Source: Eutrigla gurnardus | Lineage: Eukaryota; Chordata; Actinopteri; Perciformes; Triglidae | Assembly (NCBI GenBank): GCA_963514095.1 | Contig: OY741275.1 | Coordinates: 27,696,148-27,760,147, forward strand | DNA: 64,000 bases | Direction: 5' to 3' | In this document: positions 44,530 through 53,503 of the stretch, in pieces | Layout of the letters: every line of letters starts with the position of its first letter | Numbering within the stretch: position 1 is the stretch's first letter | Notes under the pieces: model-generated | What the model was told of the DNA's origin: nothing | The model's input: the letters and a program-made list of their open reading frames with translations, nothing else | The model's database searches: none | Made by a program: the position numbers and the translations under genes

Positions 44530-45160
44530 ATGGGTCCTTTCGGAGCGAAAAAAATGAATGGTGTTCAATGGACGGAAAATAATTATTATCTGATCCCCCG
44601 GTCGTTATGCCTTGGATTACACAAATGTTGTTTATAGGCTTAAATTATAATTTTCCATGTCAAGAGTTTGACCGTTTATTGTGCAATTCTTCAGTTAAAA
44701 TTCATTGAGAAAACACAATGATAAAGACTACATGTTGTGTCGCGTATGTGACGTCACGTCATCGCCCTTTTCCCTCCCCATCGGCGAAGTTGAGGCTCTC
44801 CACATGACCCGACTTATAGTGGTTCTCCCCCCTTTCGATACTTTTATTCTGCCCTTGGAAAAAAGCGGTGAAGTGGAGCAGAGAAACAGCCATCTCGGCG
44901 GACTTCGGACTCGGCGGGTGGTGACGTATATCATTCGCGACGAGAACAGCGAGGAGCTGTAGTTCACAAAGCGGCTCACACAAAACCTAACTTTATCAAA
45001 ACTCTTCGCGCTTAATTGTCGTCTTCTTTGCGTGAAAAATTTTCTTTAAATATCACAAAGAACATATGTGAAATCCATGGCACAATTCAAACGGGACCAG
45101 AAAATAATTTGTATCTACCCATTGAATCGCATTGATATTTTTTTGCTTTTGAGGACCCAT
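44530..45160. mobile_element. DNA element with imperfect 70-bp terminal inverted repeats
   Basis: The left end ATGGGTCCTTTCGGAGCGAA and the next 50 bp (AATGGTGTTCAATGGACGG, AATTATTATCTGATCCC) are mirrored in inverted, diverged form at the right end. Reverse-complemented, the right end reads ATGGGTCCTCAAAAGC, GATTCAATGGGTAGATAC, AAATTATTTTCTGGTCCC. The interior has no transposase; its open frames (up to 85 residues) match nothing I recognise. No clear target duplication at the TIR ends, but 25-bp direct repeats lie outside them (44471-44495 and 45174-45198). Confidence 0.6.
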
Positions 45161-45169
45161 GTCCCGGAA

Positions 45170-45332
45170 ATGGAGGGGCGGGACTTCACCACTCTATAAC
45201 GTCTGCGGTCCCGCCCAGAAACACTGCTCCCGACAGCCGCAGCCCTCCCTCCTTTCCCGCCAGGCTCGGCTCAAATAGGCGACGTGATGACGTAGTGCAC
45301 GTGTTGTTGGCGCCGGGCGGATGCAGTCAGAG
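45170..45332 (+). promoter_or_regulatory. gtdc1: gtdc1 promoter / 5'UTR region
   Basis: GC-rich, CpG-rich stretch directly upstream of the micro first exon. It contains a GC box GGGGCGGGAC (45175-45184), TATA-like CTCTATAA (45192-45199), TGATGACGTA (45285-45294, CRE-like) and a CACGTG E-box (45298-45303). CpG density continues into the first 150 bp of the intron. Placement follows from the strong donor at 45332/45333 and the absence of another CpG block upstream of the gene. Confidence 0.5.
45321..45332 (+). CDS. gtdc1: gtdc1 coding exon 1 (12-nt micro-exon, MQSE)
   Basis: ATG CAG TCA GAG followed by a perfect donor GAG|GTAAGT. The exon ends in phase 0 and the next coding exon (53207) begins in phase 0, giving MQSESSQGPGVLLVEAFYGG. 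Human GTDC1 begins MSILIIEAFYGG, so a short variable leader is acceptable. No upstream in-frame ATG or alternative start was found in the exon 2 reading frame: its acceptor is followed at once by AGC TCT CAG without a methionine before the conserved motif. This call is inference from splice signals and phase. Confidence 0.6.
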
Positions 45333-45534
45333 GTAAGTGTCCCGTTGCTGAAGTATGAACGCCGTCCGCGTGAGTGAACCGAGGCCGCCGGTTGTTTTAC
45401 CGGGTTCCCTCTGCAGCCAGCCGGGACACAGCTTCGGTCCTCCCTGAGGCTGCTACCGCGAACCGGGTCGGAGGGGGGCTACAATTACCAATAGAAGGGT
45501 AGCTGTTAGCAGTGCTGCTGTGTGTTTGGCTAGC

Positions 45535-45730
45535 AGAGCTACCGCTAGTGGCGCTAACAGCTAACGCGGCTAACAGCTAGCGGAGCTAACAGCCACCGCT
45601 AACAGCTAGCGGAGCTAACAGCCACCGCTAACAGCTAGCGGAGCTAAGAGCCACCGCTAACAGCTAGCGGTTAGCGGAGCTAACACCCACCATTAACAGC
45701 TAGCGGAGCTAATGGCTAGCGGAGCTAACG
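45535..45730. repeat. About 28-bp minisatellite (GCTAACAGCTAGCGGAGCTAACAGCCACC)
   Basis: About seven units, each with the palindromic GCTAGC step. It starts about 200 bp downstream of the gtdc1 first exon. Confidence 0.88.
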
Positions 45731-46505
45731 TACCTGAACACATTAGCCCTGTTGGCATGGACCGTTGTATGTAATTGTACATGAACCACAGTAAAAGTAC
45801 TAAAGCTGAGTACAGTCTGGAGTTTAATGTACTTTTACTCCAATGAGTACAGTTTGAAATTAATGCACTTTTACTTGAGTCAATGTTGTGTAAATCGATC
45901 AATAAATCAGCTTGAACAAACCTCTTGTGTTTAGTGTATAAATACTAGGTAGTAAAGTATCCCTAGCTGTCAGGTGAATGTAGTGCAGTAAAAGTACACT
46001 ATAATATTCCCCTCTGAGATGGAGACGGAGGAAGTAGTAGGAAGTGAAACTAAAGTGGAAATCAATTTGCCTACAAGTACCTAACTACAGTAGAGAGTAG
46101 ATGTACTTGTAGAAGTATATAGATATGAAGTATTTTATTATAAAAGGGAAATTGTAGTGTTGCAGTATAACATCTGCTGACTTGGATCAGAGAAATACCA
46201 GTAAAGGATGTAAATATATATAATTAAAATATGAACACCTTATATCTGAAAGCATCACAGTGATTTATTAGTAAATATTAATGATTAACAAATGCAACAT
46301 CTCGTCACTGTTGTTCCTGGATCATGAAACGGTACCTTACTAAAGTAAGCTAAATTAGTTTATTTCCATTATCTATGAATCTGATGCTAATTGTTTCTAA
46401 ATGTTTACTGTGATAAAGCAGAGCAATTATAATTGTCCACTTGATGAATGAGTAAAATGATTGATTCATTAATGTTTGTGTTCAGGTGCATCCCTGCTGT
46501 TGGTC

Positions 46506-46890
46506 TAGGGCTGGGCGATATGGACCAAAAATAACTTCTAGATATTTTTTAGCTGAATGGCGATACTCGATATATATCTCAATATTTTCTCCCATAAAGA
46601 AATAACAAAAACAAAGTCAGTTCCAAGTCAAATTAACATGTGCCAAATGTAACAGGGACTTCTATGAAACAGGCTGCACAATATCAACATTTACTTGCTT
46701 TTTAAATAACAATAAATATTAATATTAAATGAAAAGTTCCTTAAACTTCTCCTATCTTGGCCATTTGATGAGCTGTCTGCAGGCTACATTCAGCTTGAAA
46801 TTGAAAACCGAGTTTTTAAATGAACTTAAAAAAATCCAAGCGCCTGAATATTTGACAGAGGGTTTAAGGGTGCACGATGGAGCCTAAAGT
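46506..46890 (+). mobile_element. 5' end of a hAT-type element, truncated by a minisatellite
   Basis: Begins TAGGGCTGGGCGATATGG, followed by ACCAAAAATAACTTCTAGATAT and GGCGATACTCGATATAT. This is the characteristic start of a widespread vertebrate hAT-like family. No matching 3' end (CCATATCGCCCAGCCCTA) is seen; the 73-bp array begins where it would continue. Confidence 0.55.
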
Positions 46891-46894
46891 CCGG

Positions 46895-48684
46895 ATTGTT
46901 TGACCAGGTCTGGGTGAAGGTCCTCCTTACATAACGATGTGGTTTAGAGGATGGAGGACCTGGAGGACTACCATGTGGTGGTCTGGGTGAAGGTCCTCCT
47001 TACTAACCAATGTGGTTAGAGGATGAAGGACCTGGAGGACTCCTGTGTGGTGGTCTGGGTGAAGGTCCTTCTTACTAACCAATGTGGTTTAGAGGATGAA
47101 GGACCTGGAGGACTACCATGTGGTGGTCTGGGTGAAGGTCCTTCTTACTAACCAATGTGGTTTAGAGGATGAAGGACCTGGAGGACTACCATGTGGTGGT
47201 CTGGGTGAAGGTCCTCCTTACATAACGATGTGGTTTAGAGGATGGAGGACCTGGAGGACTACCATGTGGTGGTCTGGGTGAAGGTCCTTCTTACTAACCA
47301 ATGTGGTTTAGAGGATGAAGGACCTGGAGGACTAACATGTGGTGGTCTGGGTGAAGGTCCTCCTTACATAACGATGTGGTTTAGAGGATGGAGGACCTGG
47401 AGGACTACCGTGTGGTGGTCTGGGTGAAGGTCCTCCTTACATAACGATGTGGTTTAGAGGATACAGGACCTGGAGGACTACCATGTGGTGGTCTGGGTGA
47501 AGGTCCTCCTTACTAACGGATGTGGTTTAGAGGATGAAGGACCTGGAGGACTCCTGTGTGGTGGTCTGGGTGAAGGTCCTCCTTACATAACGATGTGGTT
47601 TAGAGGATGGAGGACCTGGAGGACTACCGTGTGGTGGTTTTGGTGAAGGTCCTCCTTACTAACCGATGTGGTTTAGAGGATGGAGGACCTGGAGGACTAC
47701 AGTGTGGTGGTTTTGGTGAAGGTCCTCCTTACTAACCGATGTGGTTTAGAGGATGGAGGACCTGGAGGACTACCGTGTGGTGGTCTGGGTGAAGGTCCTC
47801 CTTACATAACGATGTGGTTTAGAGGATGGAGGACCTGGAGGACTACCATGTGGTGGTCTGTGTGAAGGTCCTCCATCCTAACCTATGTGGTTTAGAGGAT
47901 GGAGGACCTGGAGGACTACAGTGTGGTGGTTTTGGTGAAGGTCCTCCTTACTAACCGATGTGGTTTAGAGGATGGAGGACCTGGAGGACTACCGTGTGGT
48001 GGTCTGGGTGAAGGTCCTCCTTACATAACGATGTGGTTTAGAGGATGGAGGACCTGGAGGACTACAGTGTGGTGGTTTTGGTGAAGGTCCTCCTTACTAA
48101 CCGATGTGGTTTAGAGGATGGAGGACCTGGAGGACTACCGTGTGGTGGTCTGGGTGAAGGTCCTCCTTACATAACGATGTGGTTTAGAGGATGGAGGACC
48201 TGGAGGACTACCATGTGGTGGTCTGTGTGAAGGTCCTCCTTACTAACCGATGTGGTTTAGAGGATGGAGGACCTGGAGGACTACCGTGTGGTGGTCTGGG
48301 TGAAGGTCCTCCTTACATAACGATGTGGTTTAGAGGATGGAGGACCTGGAGGACTCCCGTGTGGTGGTCTGGGTGAAGGTCCTCCTTACATAACGATGTG
48401 GTTTAGAGGATACAGGACCTGGAGGACTACCGTGTGGTGGTCTGGGTGAAGGTCCTCCTTGCATAACGATGTGGTTTAGAGGATGGAGGACCTGGAGGAC
48501 TCCGTGTGGTGGTCTGGGTGAAGGTCCTCCTTACATAACGTCAACGATGTGGTTTAGAGGATGGAGGACCTGGAGGACTTCCGTGTGGTGGTCTGGGTGA
48601 AGGTCCTCCTTGCATAACGTCAACGATGTGGTTTAGAGGATGGAGGACCTGGAGGACTCCCGTGTGGTGGTCTGGGTGACGGTT
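46895..48684. repeat. 73-bp minisatellite, about 24 copies
   Basis: The unit runs GGTCTGGGTGAAGGTCCTCC, TTACATAACGATGTGGTTTA, GAGGATGGAGGACCTGGAGG, ACTACCATGTGGT. Two variants of the second segment (TTACATAACGATG and TTACTAACCGATG) alternate over much of the array, an incipient 146-bp dimer. Because 146 is not a multiple of 3, only 61-residue frames recur at 146-bp steps. They are not genes. Confidence 0.96.
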
Positions 48685-49289
48685 CGAGCAACCGGAGAAT
48701 CAGAGAAGAAGAAGCGTGGATGCAAACATGAAGTGCTGCTTGTGGTTTTCCAACATGAGGTTGAAGCATCGTCACTCACCGATGATGTCATGTAGGATGC
48801 AGCGGTGATTCCTGCTCCGCCCACAGCTTCACATCGCCGTGCCACGCCATTGTCAGACATGAAGAAGCATAAAAACCTTTCCAGTTGTGACTCAGCTGGT
48901 TTTGAGCCGTGGCGGTCTACAGAGGGGGATCCCCTGCTGGGAGGAAGTCTGACATTAACCCTTCCATGGCGGTGGCAGTGGGCGAGGGAAGCTGCCGAGG
49001 TGAGATGAGTCTGGCAGCCTGGAATCCCCCCACCTGATCTTCAGTGATCCACTTCACATCTGCAGGCACACCAACTGTTTGGTTCCACTTGAGACTTGAC
49101 TGGACGCTTTCTGTTTTCACCTTTTTAGTTTCCTGCCATCGTTCCTCCGACTACTTTCATCGTTCCGAGTTCCTTCTCGACTTTCCTCTTCGTCAGGTTT
49201 CATCTGTCATCAACAATTCTCTTCGAGTCTCCACCTTCATCTTCATGTTGCTGCTGGGCTCCGTGTGTATTATTATTTAATGCCCCCCC

Positions 49290-49650
49290 CCCTTTCTCTC
49301 CTGACCCCGGTCCGTCCCTGACCCCGGTCTGTCTGTCCCTGACCCTGGCCGGTCCGTCCCTTACCCCGGTCTGTCCCTGACCCGGCCGGTCCATCCCTAA
49401 CCCCATCCCTGACCCCGGTCGGTCCGTCCCTGACCCTGGCCGGTCCGTCCCTGACCCCGGCCGTCCATCCCTAACCCCGGTCTATCTGTCCCTGACCCTG
49501 TCCCTGACCCCAGCCGTCCATCCCTGACCCCGGTCTATCTGTCCCTGACCCCGGTCTATCTGTCCCTGACCCTGGTCTGTCCGTCCCTCACCCCGGCTGG
49601 TCTGTCCCTGACCCCGGCTGGTCTGTCCCTGACCCTGTCCCCGACCCTGG
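49290..49650. repeat. CTGTCCCTGACCCCGG tandem array
   Basis: Irregular units of 15-22 bp of CGGTCCGTCCCTGACCC and GGTCTATCTGTCCCTGACC types, about twenty copies. Confidence 0.88.
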
Positions 49651-49669
49651 TCCATCCATGCGTCTTCAT

Positions 49670-50130
49670 ATTAAAGGTCAGGAATCAGCCAGAGATTGAC
49701 CCTCGCATTTCCATACTCCACATTTTGGCAGCATTCAGGAAAAAGATTGGCCCGTTTTAACACAATGGGGGACCTCATGCTTGTGTTTCTAATCGGATTG
49801 TGTTTTTGACACGTTTGCACACTGAACCTGTGCGAGGCGGCGGCCTCATTTCCTCCCCCTGATAGAGCAGCATTACAGCAGATATCGACTGATTGGGCGT
49901 CTGCGGGCGCTGCTGAGTGCTGCAGCTGCATTAGCTCCCATTGTGGGCAGTAAATGGAGAGCCGACTGGAAATCACTGGGAGGGGATTCAAGGGAAGGAC
50001 AGAAAGATGTCCACTTCCTCCCGGCAGCATAATGGACTCTCCTCTATCAGGACACGTTGGGTTATTCTCATTCACTGTGGTTTGTTGCTGCACAGTTAAC
50101 TTTCTGCAACAATAGTTTTCCATTTGCATC
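49670..50130. promoter_or_regulatory. Candidate conserved noncoding element in gtdc1 intron 1
   Basis: A 460-bp unique block of balanced composition bounded by a minisatellite. It carries GATAGAGCAGCATTACAGCAG, CTGATTGGGCG (CCAAT-box inverse), GCTGCATTAGCTCCCATTG and TTTCTAATCGGATTGTG. Texture is like vertebrate developmental enhancers. In mammals the GTDC1 introns lie in the regulatory domain of ZEB2, so a zeb2 enhancer is plausible. Conservation not tested. Confidence 0.35.
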
Positions 50131-50789
50131 CAGAAAGATGAGCTCTGCCTCGGCTGTCTTTCAGTGTCTCTTTTCTTTGGTTTGCTTGCACATTAAAACG
50201 TACAACTATTATAAATCCCACGTTATTGTGTGAATCTGGTGAGCATGCGTGTTTCTTGGAGCCCAGGTTACAAACCATCAGTTTAAAATGCTGAAAACCG
50301 TTCAAATTCAGTTTTCTGTCAAAGAAAAAGTAAAGAGTTCCCTTAAACTGCAGATTAAGTTTCTTTTGTCTGGCGAATCATTTCAGAGTTCTTATTCTCA
50401 CATTTAATAACTCCGTGCAACAGAATGATGTAATTGATGTAATTTACACAATTTTAAACATGAAATGAATGATTCAGTTTAAACCCACTAGTCTCTTAAC
50501 AAACCTTCCATCCTGATTCTGACTCTGTTTCTATGACAACAGGATGTGGACAGAAGTACTGTGAATAAATATCGATCAGTCGGTTTTCCGTCTGCCTCTC
50601 AAGATGATATGTTTTTTAAGAGATTCAGTTTACTGACAGATGAACAAAACTATCAAGTTCACAGCAAAATCAGAGATTTCTTTTTGCATTGCTACTTGTA
50701 AATATGATTTTATTTAATTGCGGTGCATATGTGTATATAGAGTTCTATTTATTTTTACTCATGTTCTTGACTGCAGTACTTGCTTTAGG

Positions 50790-52990
50790 GTCATTCCGTG
50801 TCATTTCATCAAATTTCTGAAAATCTTCCCACCTGACCATCTCAGAATGTCCTAAAAAAATTCAAGTAAAGACACACTTGTTAATAGGACAAATCCAAAA
50901 TATTAGGTCTCTACTGTCAACAGTTTTCTCATGAAACATCATTGAATGAAGGGTAGTTTAGACGGTTTTTGGCATCATGCTCTGAAAAGCCATTTTTAAA
51001 CAGCAATATCTGGAAAACTATCTCACCTGTGGCCTTCAAAATTTCTACAGTGTTTATCTGTTACTAATAGCCTCCAGACATGGAATATCAGGGGTGTAGC
51101 TCAATGATAACCTAATATGGTAGGTAGTTAAAATGTGACTTGTTGAAATAAAGTAGTACATTTGAAGAGTGGCTGAGCTCCCATTTTTGCAGATAAAAGA
51201 CTTCTATCACTTCTGCCTCTATCTCTGGTGCTAGCTTAAACATTCTACAAAATATGGTTTCTCTTAGATTATTAGTTTCACAGATATTAAGGTTAAAAAA
51301 TGGAAGTAAACACATCTTTGCCCAACTTCAGAGTCATATTCCAAAAAACTGACAACACGTATCAGGTCCAAACTTACTTTTTTTTAAAGATCATATTCTT
51401 GTTAAAATCATATTAAAAAATTGGGAGGGATGTTTTGCCTCAATTTGTCGCAGTGATTTTTTAAAATCCTGATATTGGTGGGGGTTTTGTGGCCGGTTTT
51501 GGTACTGCATGTCCTAACAGCCTACCAGTAAACATCACAGCAGGGCAATTCAATTGTGTTTTTTACCATTTACCAAATACTTACATGTGACTAAATGTTA
51601 CTGATAAATTTAGCCTTACGAAAACATTAAATTGTAGCACAGTTGTAGAAGAGGCAATAAGTCCTTGGATGTGAGTTAAACATGCTGAAAGCAGCTTTTA
51701 ATGTCTTAAACCATGAACAAACATAGCATAATATTGAAGACTGTACATTATGTCATACTTTAAGTATATAAATTACACATCCAAATCAAATAATAATCTT
51801 AATTTGAGCATAAAGATTTTACATTACAGTAGAAAAGTCTCCAAAGTTTTATATTGAATAACAGTTTGTCTCTATGCTCACTATGAGACAATATGTGAGT
51901 TGTGTGTATGATCAGAAATGGTGGATAGGAAGTATCAGAGATGTTTCAGATGAAGATGTACTGGTTCAGTTCATGCACCCACATGGCCCTGCCAAGAGTT
52001 TCTACTGGCCAAGAAGAGAAGACAGGCAATGTGCACTGCAGGCTAGAATTGCAAGGATAGACGTTCCCTCTACAGAAACTGGGCGCATGTATGCCATCAA
52101 AAAAGATGAGCACAACAGAGCAGACATGTACATTAGACAATTCGTAAAGTGACTGCCAAATTAATGAATGTGACAAAGGAATTGGATCTAAAAGATGAAA
52201 AATGTGTGATCCCTCATAGTGAGCATAGAGACAAACTGTTATTCAATATCAAACTTTGGAGACTTTTCTTCTGTAATGTAAAATCTTTATGCTCAAATTA
52301 ATATTATTATTTGATTTGGTTGTGTAATTTATATACTTAAAGTATGACAAAATGTACAGTCTTCAATATTATGCTATCATATGTTTGTTTATGGTTTAAG
52401 ACATTAAAAGCTGTGATCTTTCAAAAAAAGTAAGTTTGGACCTGATACATGTTGTCAGTTTTTTGGAATATGACTCTGAAGTTGGGCAAAGATGTGTTTA
52501 CTTCCATTTTTGAACCTTAATATCTGTGAAACTAATCATCTGAGAGAAACCATATTTTGTAGAATGTTTAAGCTAACACCAGAGATAGAGGCAGAAGTGA
52601 TAGAAGTCTTTTATCTACAAAAATGGGAGCTCAGCCATTTCAACAAGTCACATTTTAACTACCTACCATATTAGGTTATCATTGAGCTACACCCCTGATA
52701 TTCCATGTCTGGAGGCTATTAGTAACAGATAAACACTGTAGAAACTTTGAAGGCCACAGGTGAGATAGTTTTCCAGATATTGCTGTTTAAAAATGGCTTT
52801 TCAGAGCATGATGCCAAAAACCGTCTAAACTACCCTTCATTCAATGATGTTTCATGAGAAAACTGTTGACAGTAGAGACCTAATATTTTGGATTTGTCCT
52901 ATTAACAAGTGTGTCTTTGTACAGTGGATTTTTTCAGGACATTCTGAGATGGTCAGGTGGGAGGCATTTGATGAAATGACACGGAATGAC
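50790..52990. mobile_element. 2.2-kb foldback-type element (long inverted repeat)
   Basis: The left arm (50790-51887) and right arm (52213-52990) are inverted copies. They start and end with GTCATTCCGTGTCATTTCAT and its inverse. Paired words along the arms include CACCTGACCATCTCAGAATG, GATATTCCATGTCTGGAGGC, GTGTTTACTTCCATTTTT and GTGAGCATAGAGACAAACTG. The right arm lacks about 300 bp present at 51385-51685. Spacer 51888-52212. The same short frame is found in each arm on opposite strands (51112-51315 minus and 52492-52674 plus; MCLLPF(F/L)NLNICETN), confirming the symmetry. No target duplication recognised. Confidence 0.85.
51874..52152 (+). CDS. Small unrecognised ORF at the centre of the inverted-repeat element
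   Basis: 92 residues, MLTMRQYVSCVYDQKWWIGS, then IRDVSDEDVLVQFMHPHGPA, KSFYWPRREDRQCALQARIA and RIDVPSTETGRMYAIKKDEH to a stop. It begins at the tip of the left arm and runs across the unpaired spacer. The pattern WWIGSI-x-DVSDEDVLVQFMHP-x-GP-x3-FYWP suggests a small beta-rich chromo/Tudor/SH3-like fold, but I do not recognise a named family. It reads like the C-terminal piece of a larger transposon-encoded protein whose remainder was lost. Codon texture is protein-like, unlike the flanking arms. Whether it is expressed is unknown. Confidence 0.45.
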   Translation: MLTMRQYVSCVYDQKWWIGSIRDVSDEDVLVQFMHPHGPAKSFYWPRREDRQCALQARIARIDVPSTETGRMYAIKKDEHNRADMYIRQFVK

Positions 52991-53077
52991 ATGTGCACTG
53001 AACACCAAGGCAAATTCCTTTTTTGTTTTTGTCATCTCTGACCGATGGATCAATTAAAAACAAAAATGATGGCCAAT

Positions 53078-53078
<1 letters not shown>

Positions 53079-53126
<48 letters not shown>
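53079..53126. repeat. (TA)n microsatellite
   Basis: TA run of about 46 bp, 80 bp upstream of gtdc1 exon 2. Confidence 0.95.
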
Positions 53127-53128
<2 letters not shown>

Positions 53129-53206
53129 AGAATCACAGAAAACCGTGAAGCCAATATAAGAAAACCAGTGTGAACAAATGTAAATCAACAACCCGTCTCT
53201 CGGCAG

Positions 53207-53397
53207 AGCTCTCAGGGTCCCGGCGTTCTGCTGGTGGAGGCGTTCTACGGCGGCTCGCACAAACAGCTGATCGACCTGCTGCAGACGCACGTCCACGGAT
53301 GCACCGCCTTCACGCTGCCCGCCAAGAAGTGGCACTGGAGGGCCCGGACGGCGGCGCTGCACTTCAGCCAGACAATCCCCACCTGTCCATCATACAG
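53207..53397 (+). CDS. gtdc1: gtdc1 coding exon 2 (N-terminal AFYGGSHKQ motif)
   Basis: Encodes SSQGPGVLLVEAFYGGSHKQ, then LIDLLQTHVHGCTAFTLPAK and KWHWRARTAALHFSQTIPTC before PSYR. It matches human GTDC1 (LIIEAFYGGSHKQLVDLLQ; TLPAKKWHWRARTSALYFSQTIP) almost residue for residue. This is the start of the GTDC1/QTMAN N-terminal domain (formerly DUF3524), the first Rossmann strand of a GT-B glycosyltransferase fold. The protein is a GDP-mannose-dependent transferase that mannosylates queuosine-34 of cytosolic tRNA-Asp. Acceptor CGGCAG|AG, donor ACAG|GTGAGA, phase 0 in, phase 2 out. A 24-bp tandem repeat starts immediately after the donor. Confidence 0.93.
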
Positions 53398-53401
53398 GTG
53401 A

Positions 53402-53503
53402 GACTCTACCAGCTGACATCACACAGGGGGGACTCTACCAGCTGACATCACACAGACTCTACCAGCTGACATCACACAGACTCTACCAGCTGACATCACA
53501 CAG
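53402..53503. repeat. 24-bp tandem repeat (GACTCTACCAGCTGACATCACACA) at a splice donor
   Basis: Four copies starting five bases after the gtdc1 exon 2 boundary; the first two are separated by GGGGG. The array ends in CACACAG|GTGTGT, a donor-like site 106 nt downstream of the real donor (ATACAG|GTGAGA). Confidence 0.92.

Larger units (their letters stand above)
45333..53206. other. gtdc1 intron 1 (7.9 kb)
   Basis: Contains a GCTAACAGCTAGCGGA minisatellite (45535-45730), a degraded region rich in AGTAAAAGTAC and ACTTTTACTTGAGT words resembling Tol2-like hAT remnants (45780-46170), a truncated hAT-type end (46506-46890), the 73-bp minisatellite (46895-48684), a CTGTCCCTGACCCCGG tandem array (49290-49650), a candidate regulatory block (49670-50130) and a long inverted-repeat element (50790-52990). 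The only plausible independent ORF is within that last element. Confidence 0.8.

Noticed and set aside
44705..44962. 85-residue ORF within the TIR element before gtdc1
   Set aside because: Protein-like in places, but mirrored by equal-length frames on the other strand and with no recognised domain; treated as element interior.
46895..48684. CRISPR-like regular repeats
   Set aside because: The 73-bp units are contiguous without unique spacers, and this is animal DNA. The same applies to the 65-bp array at 19990-20748.
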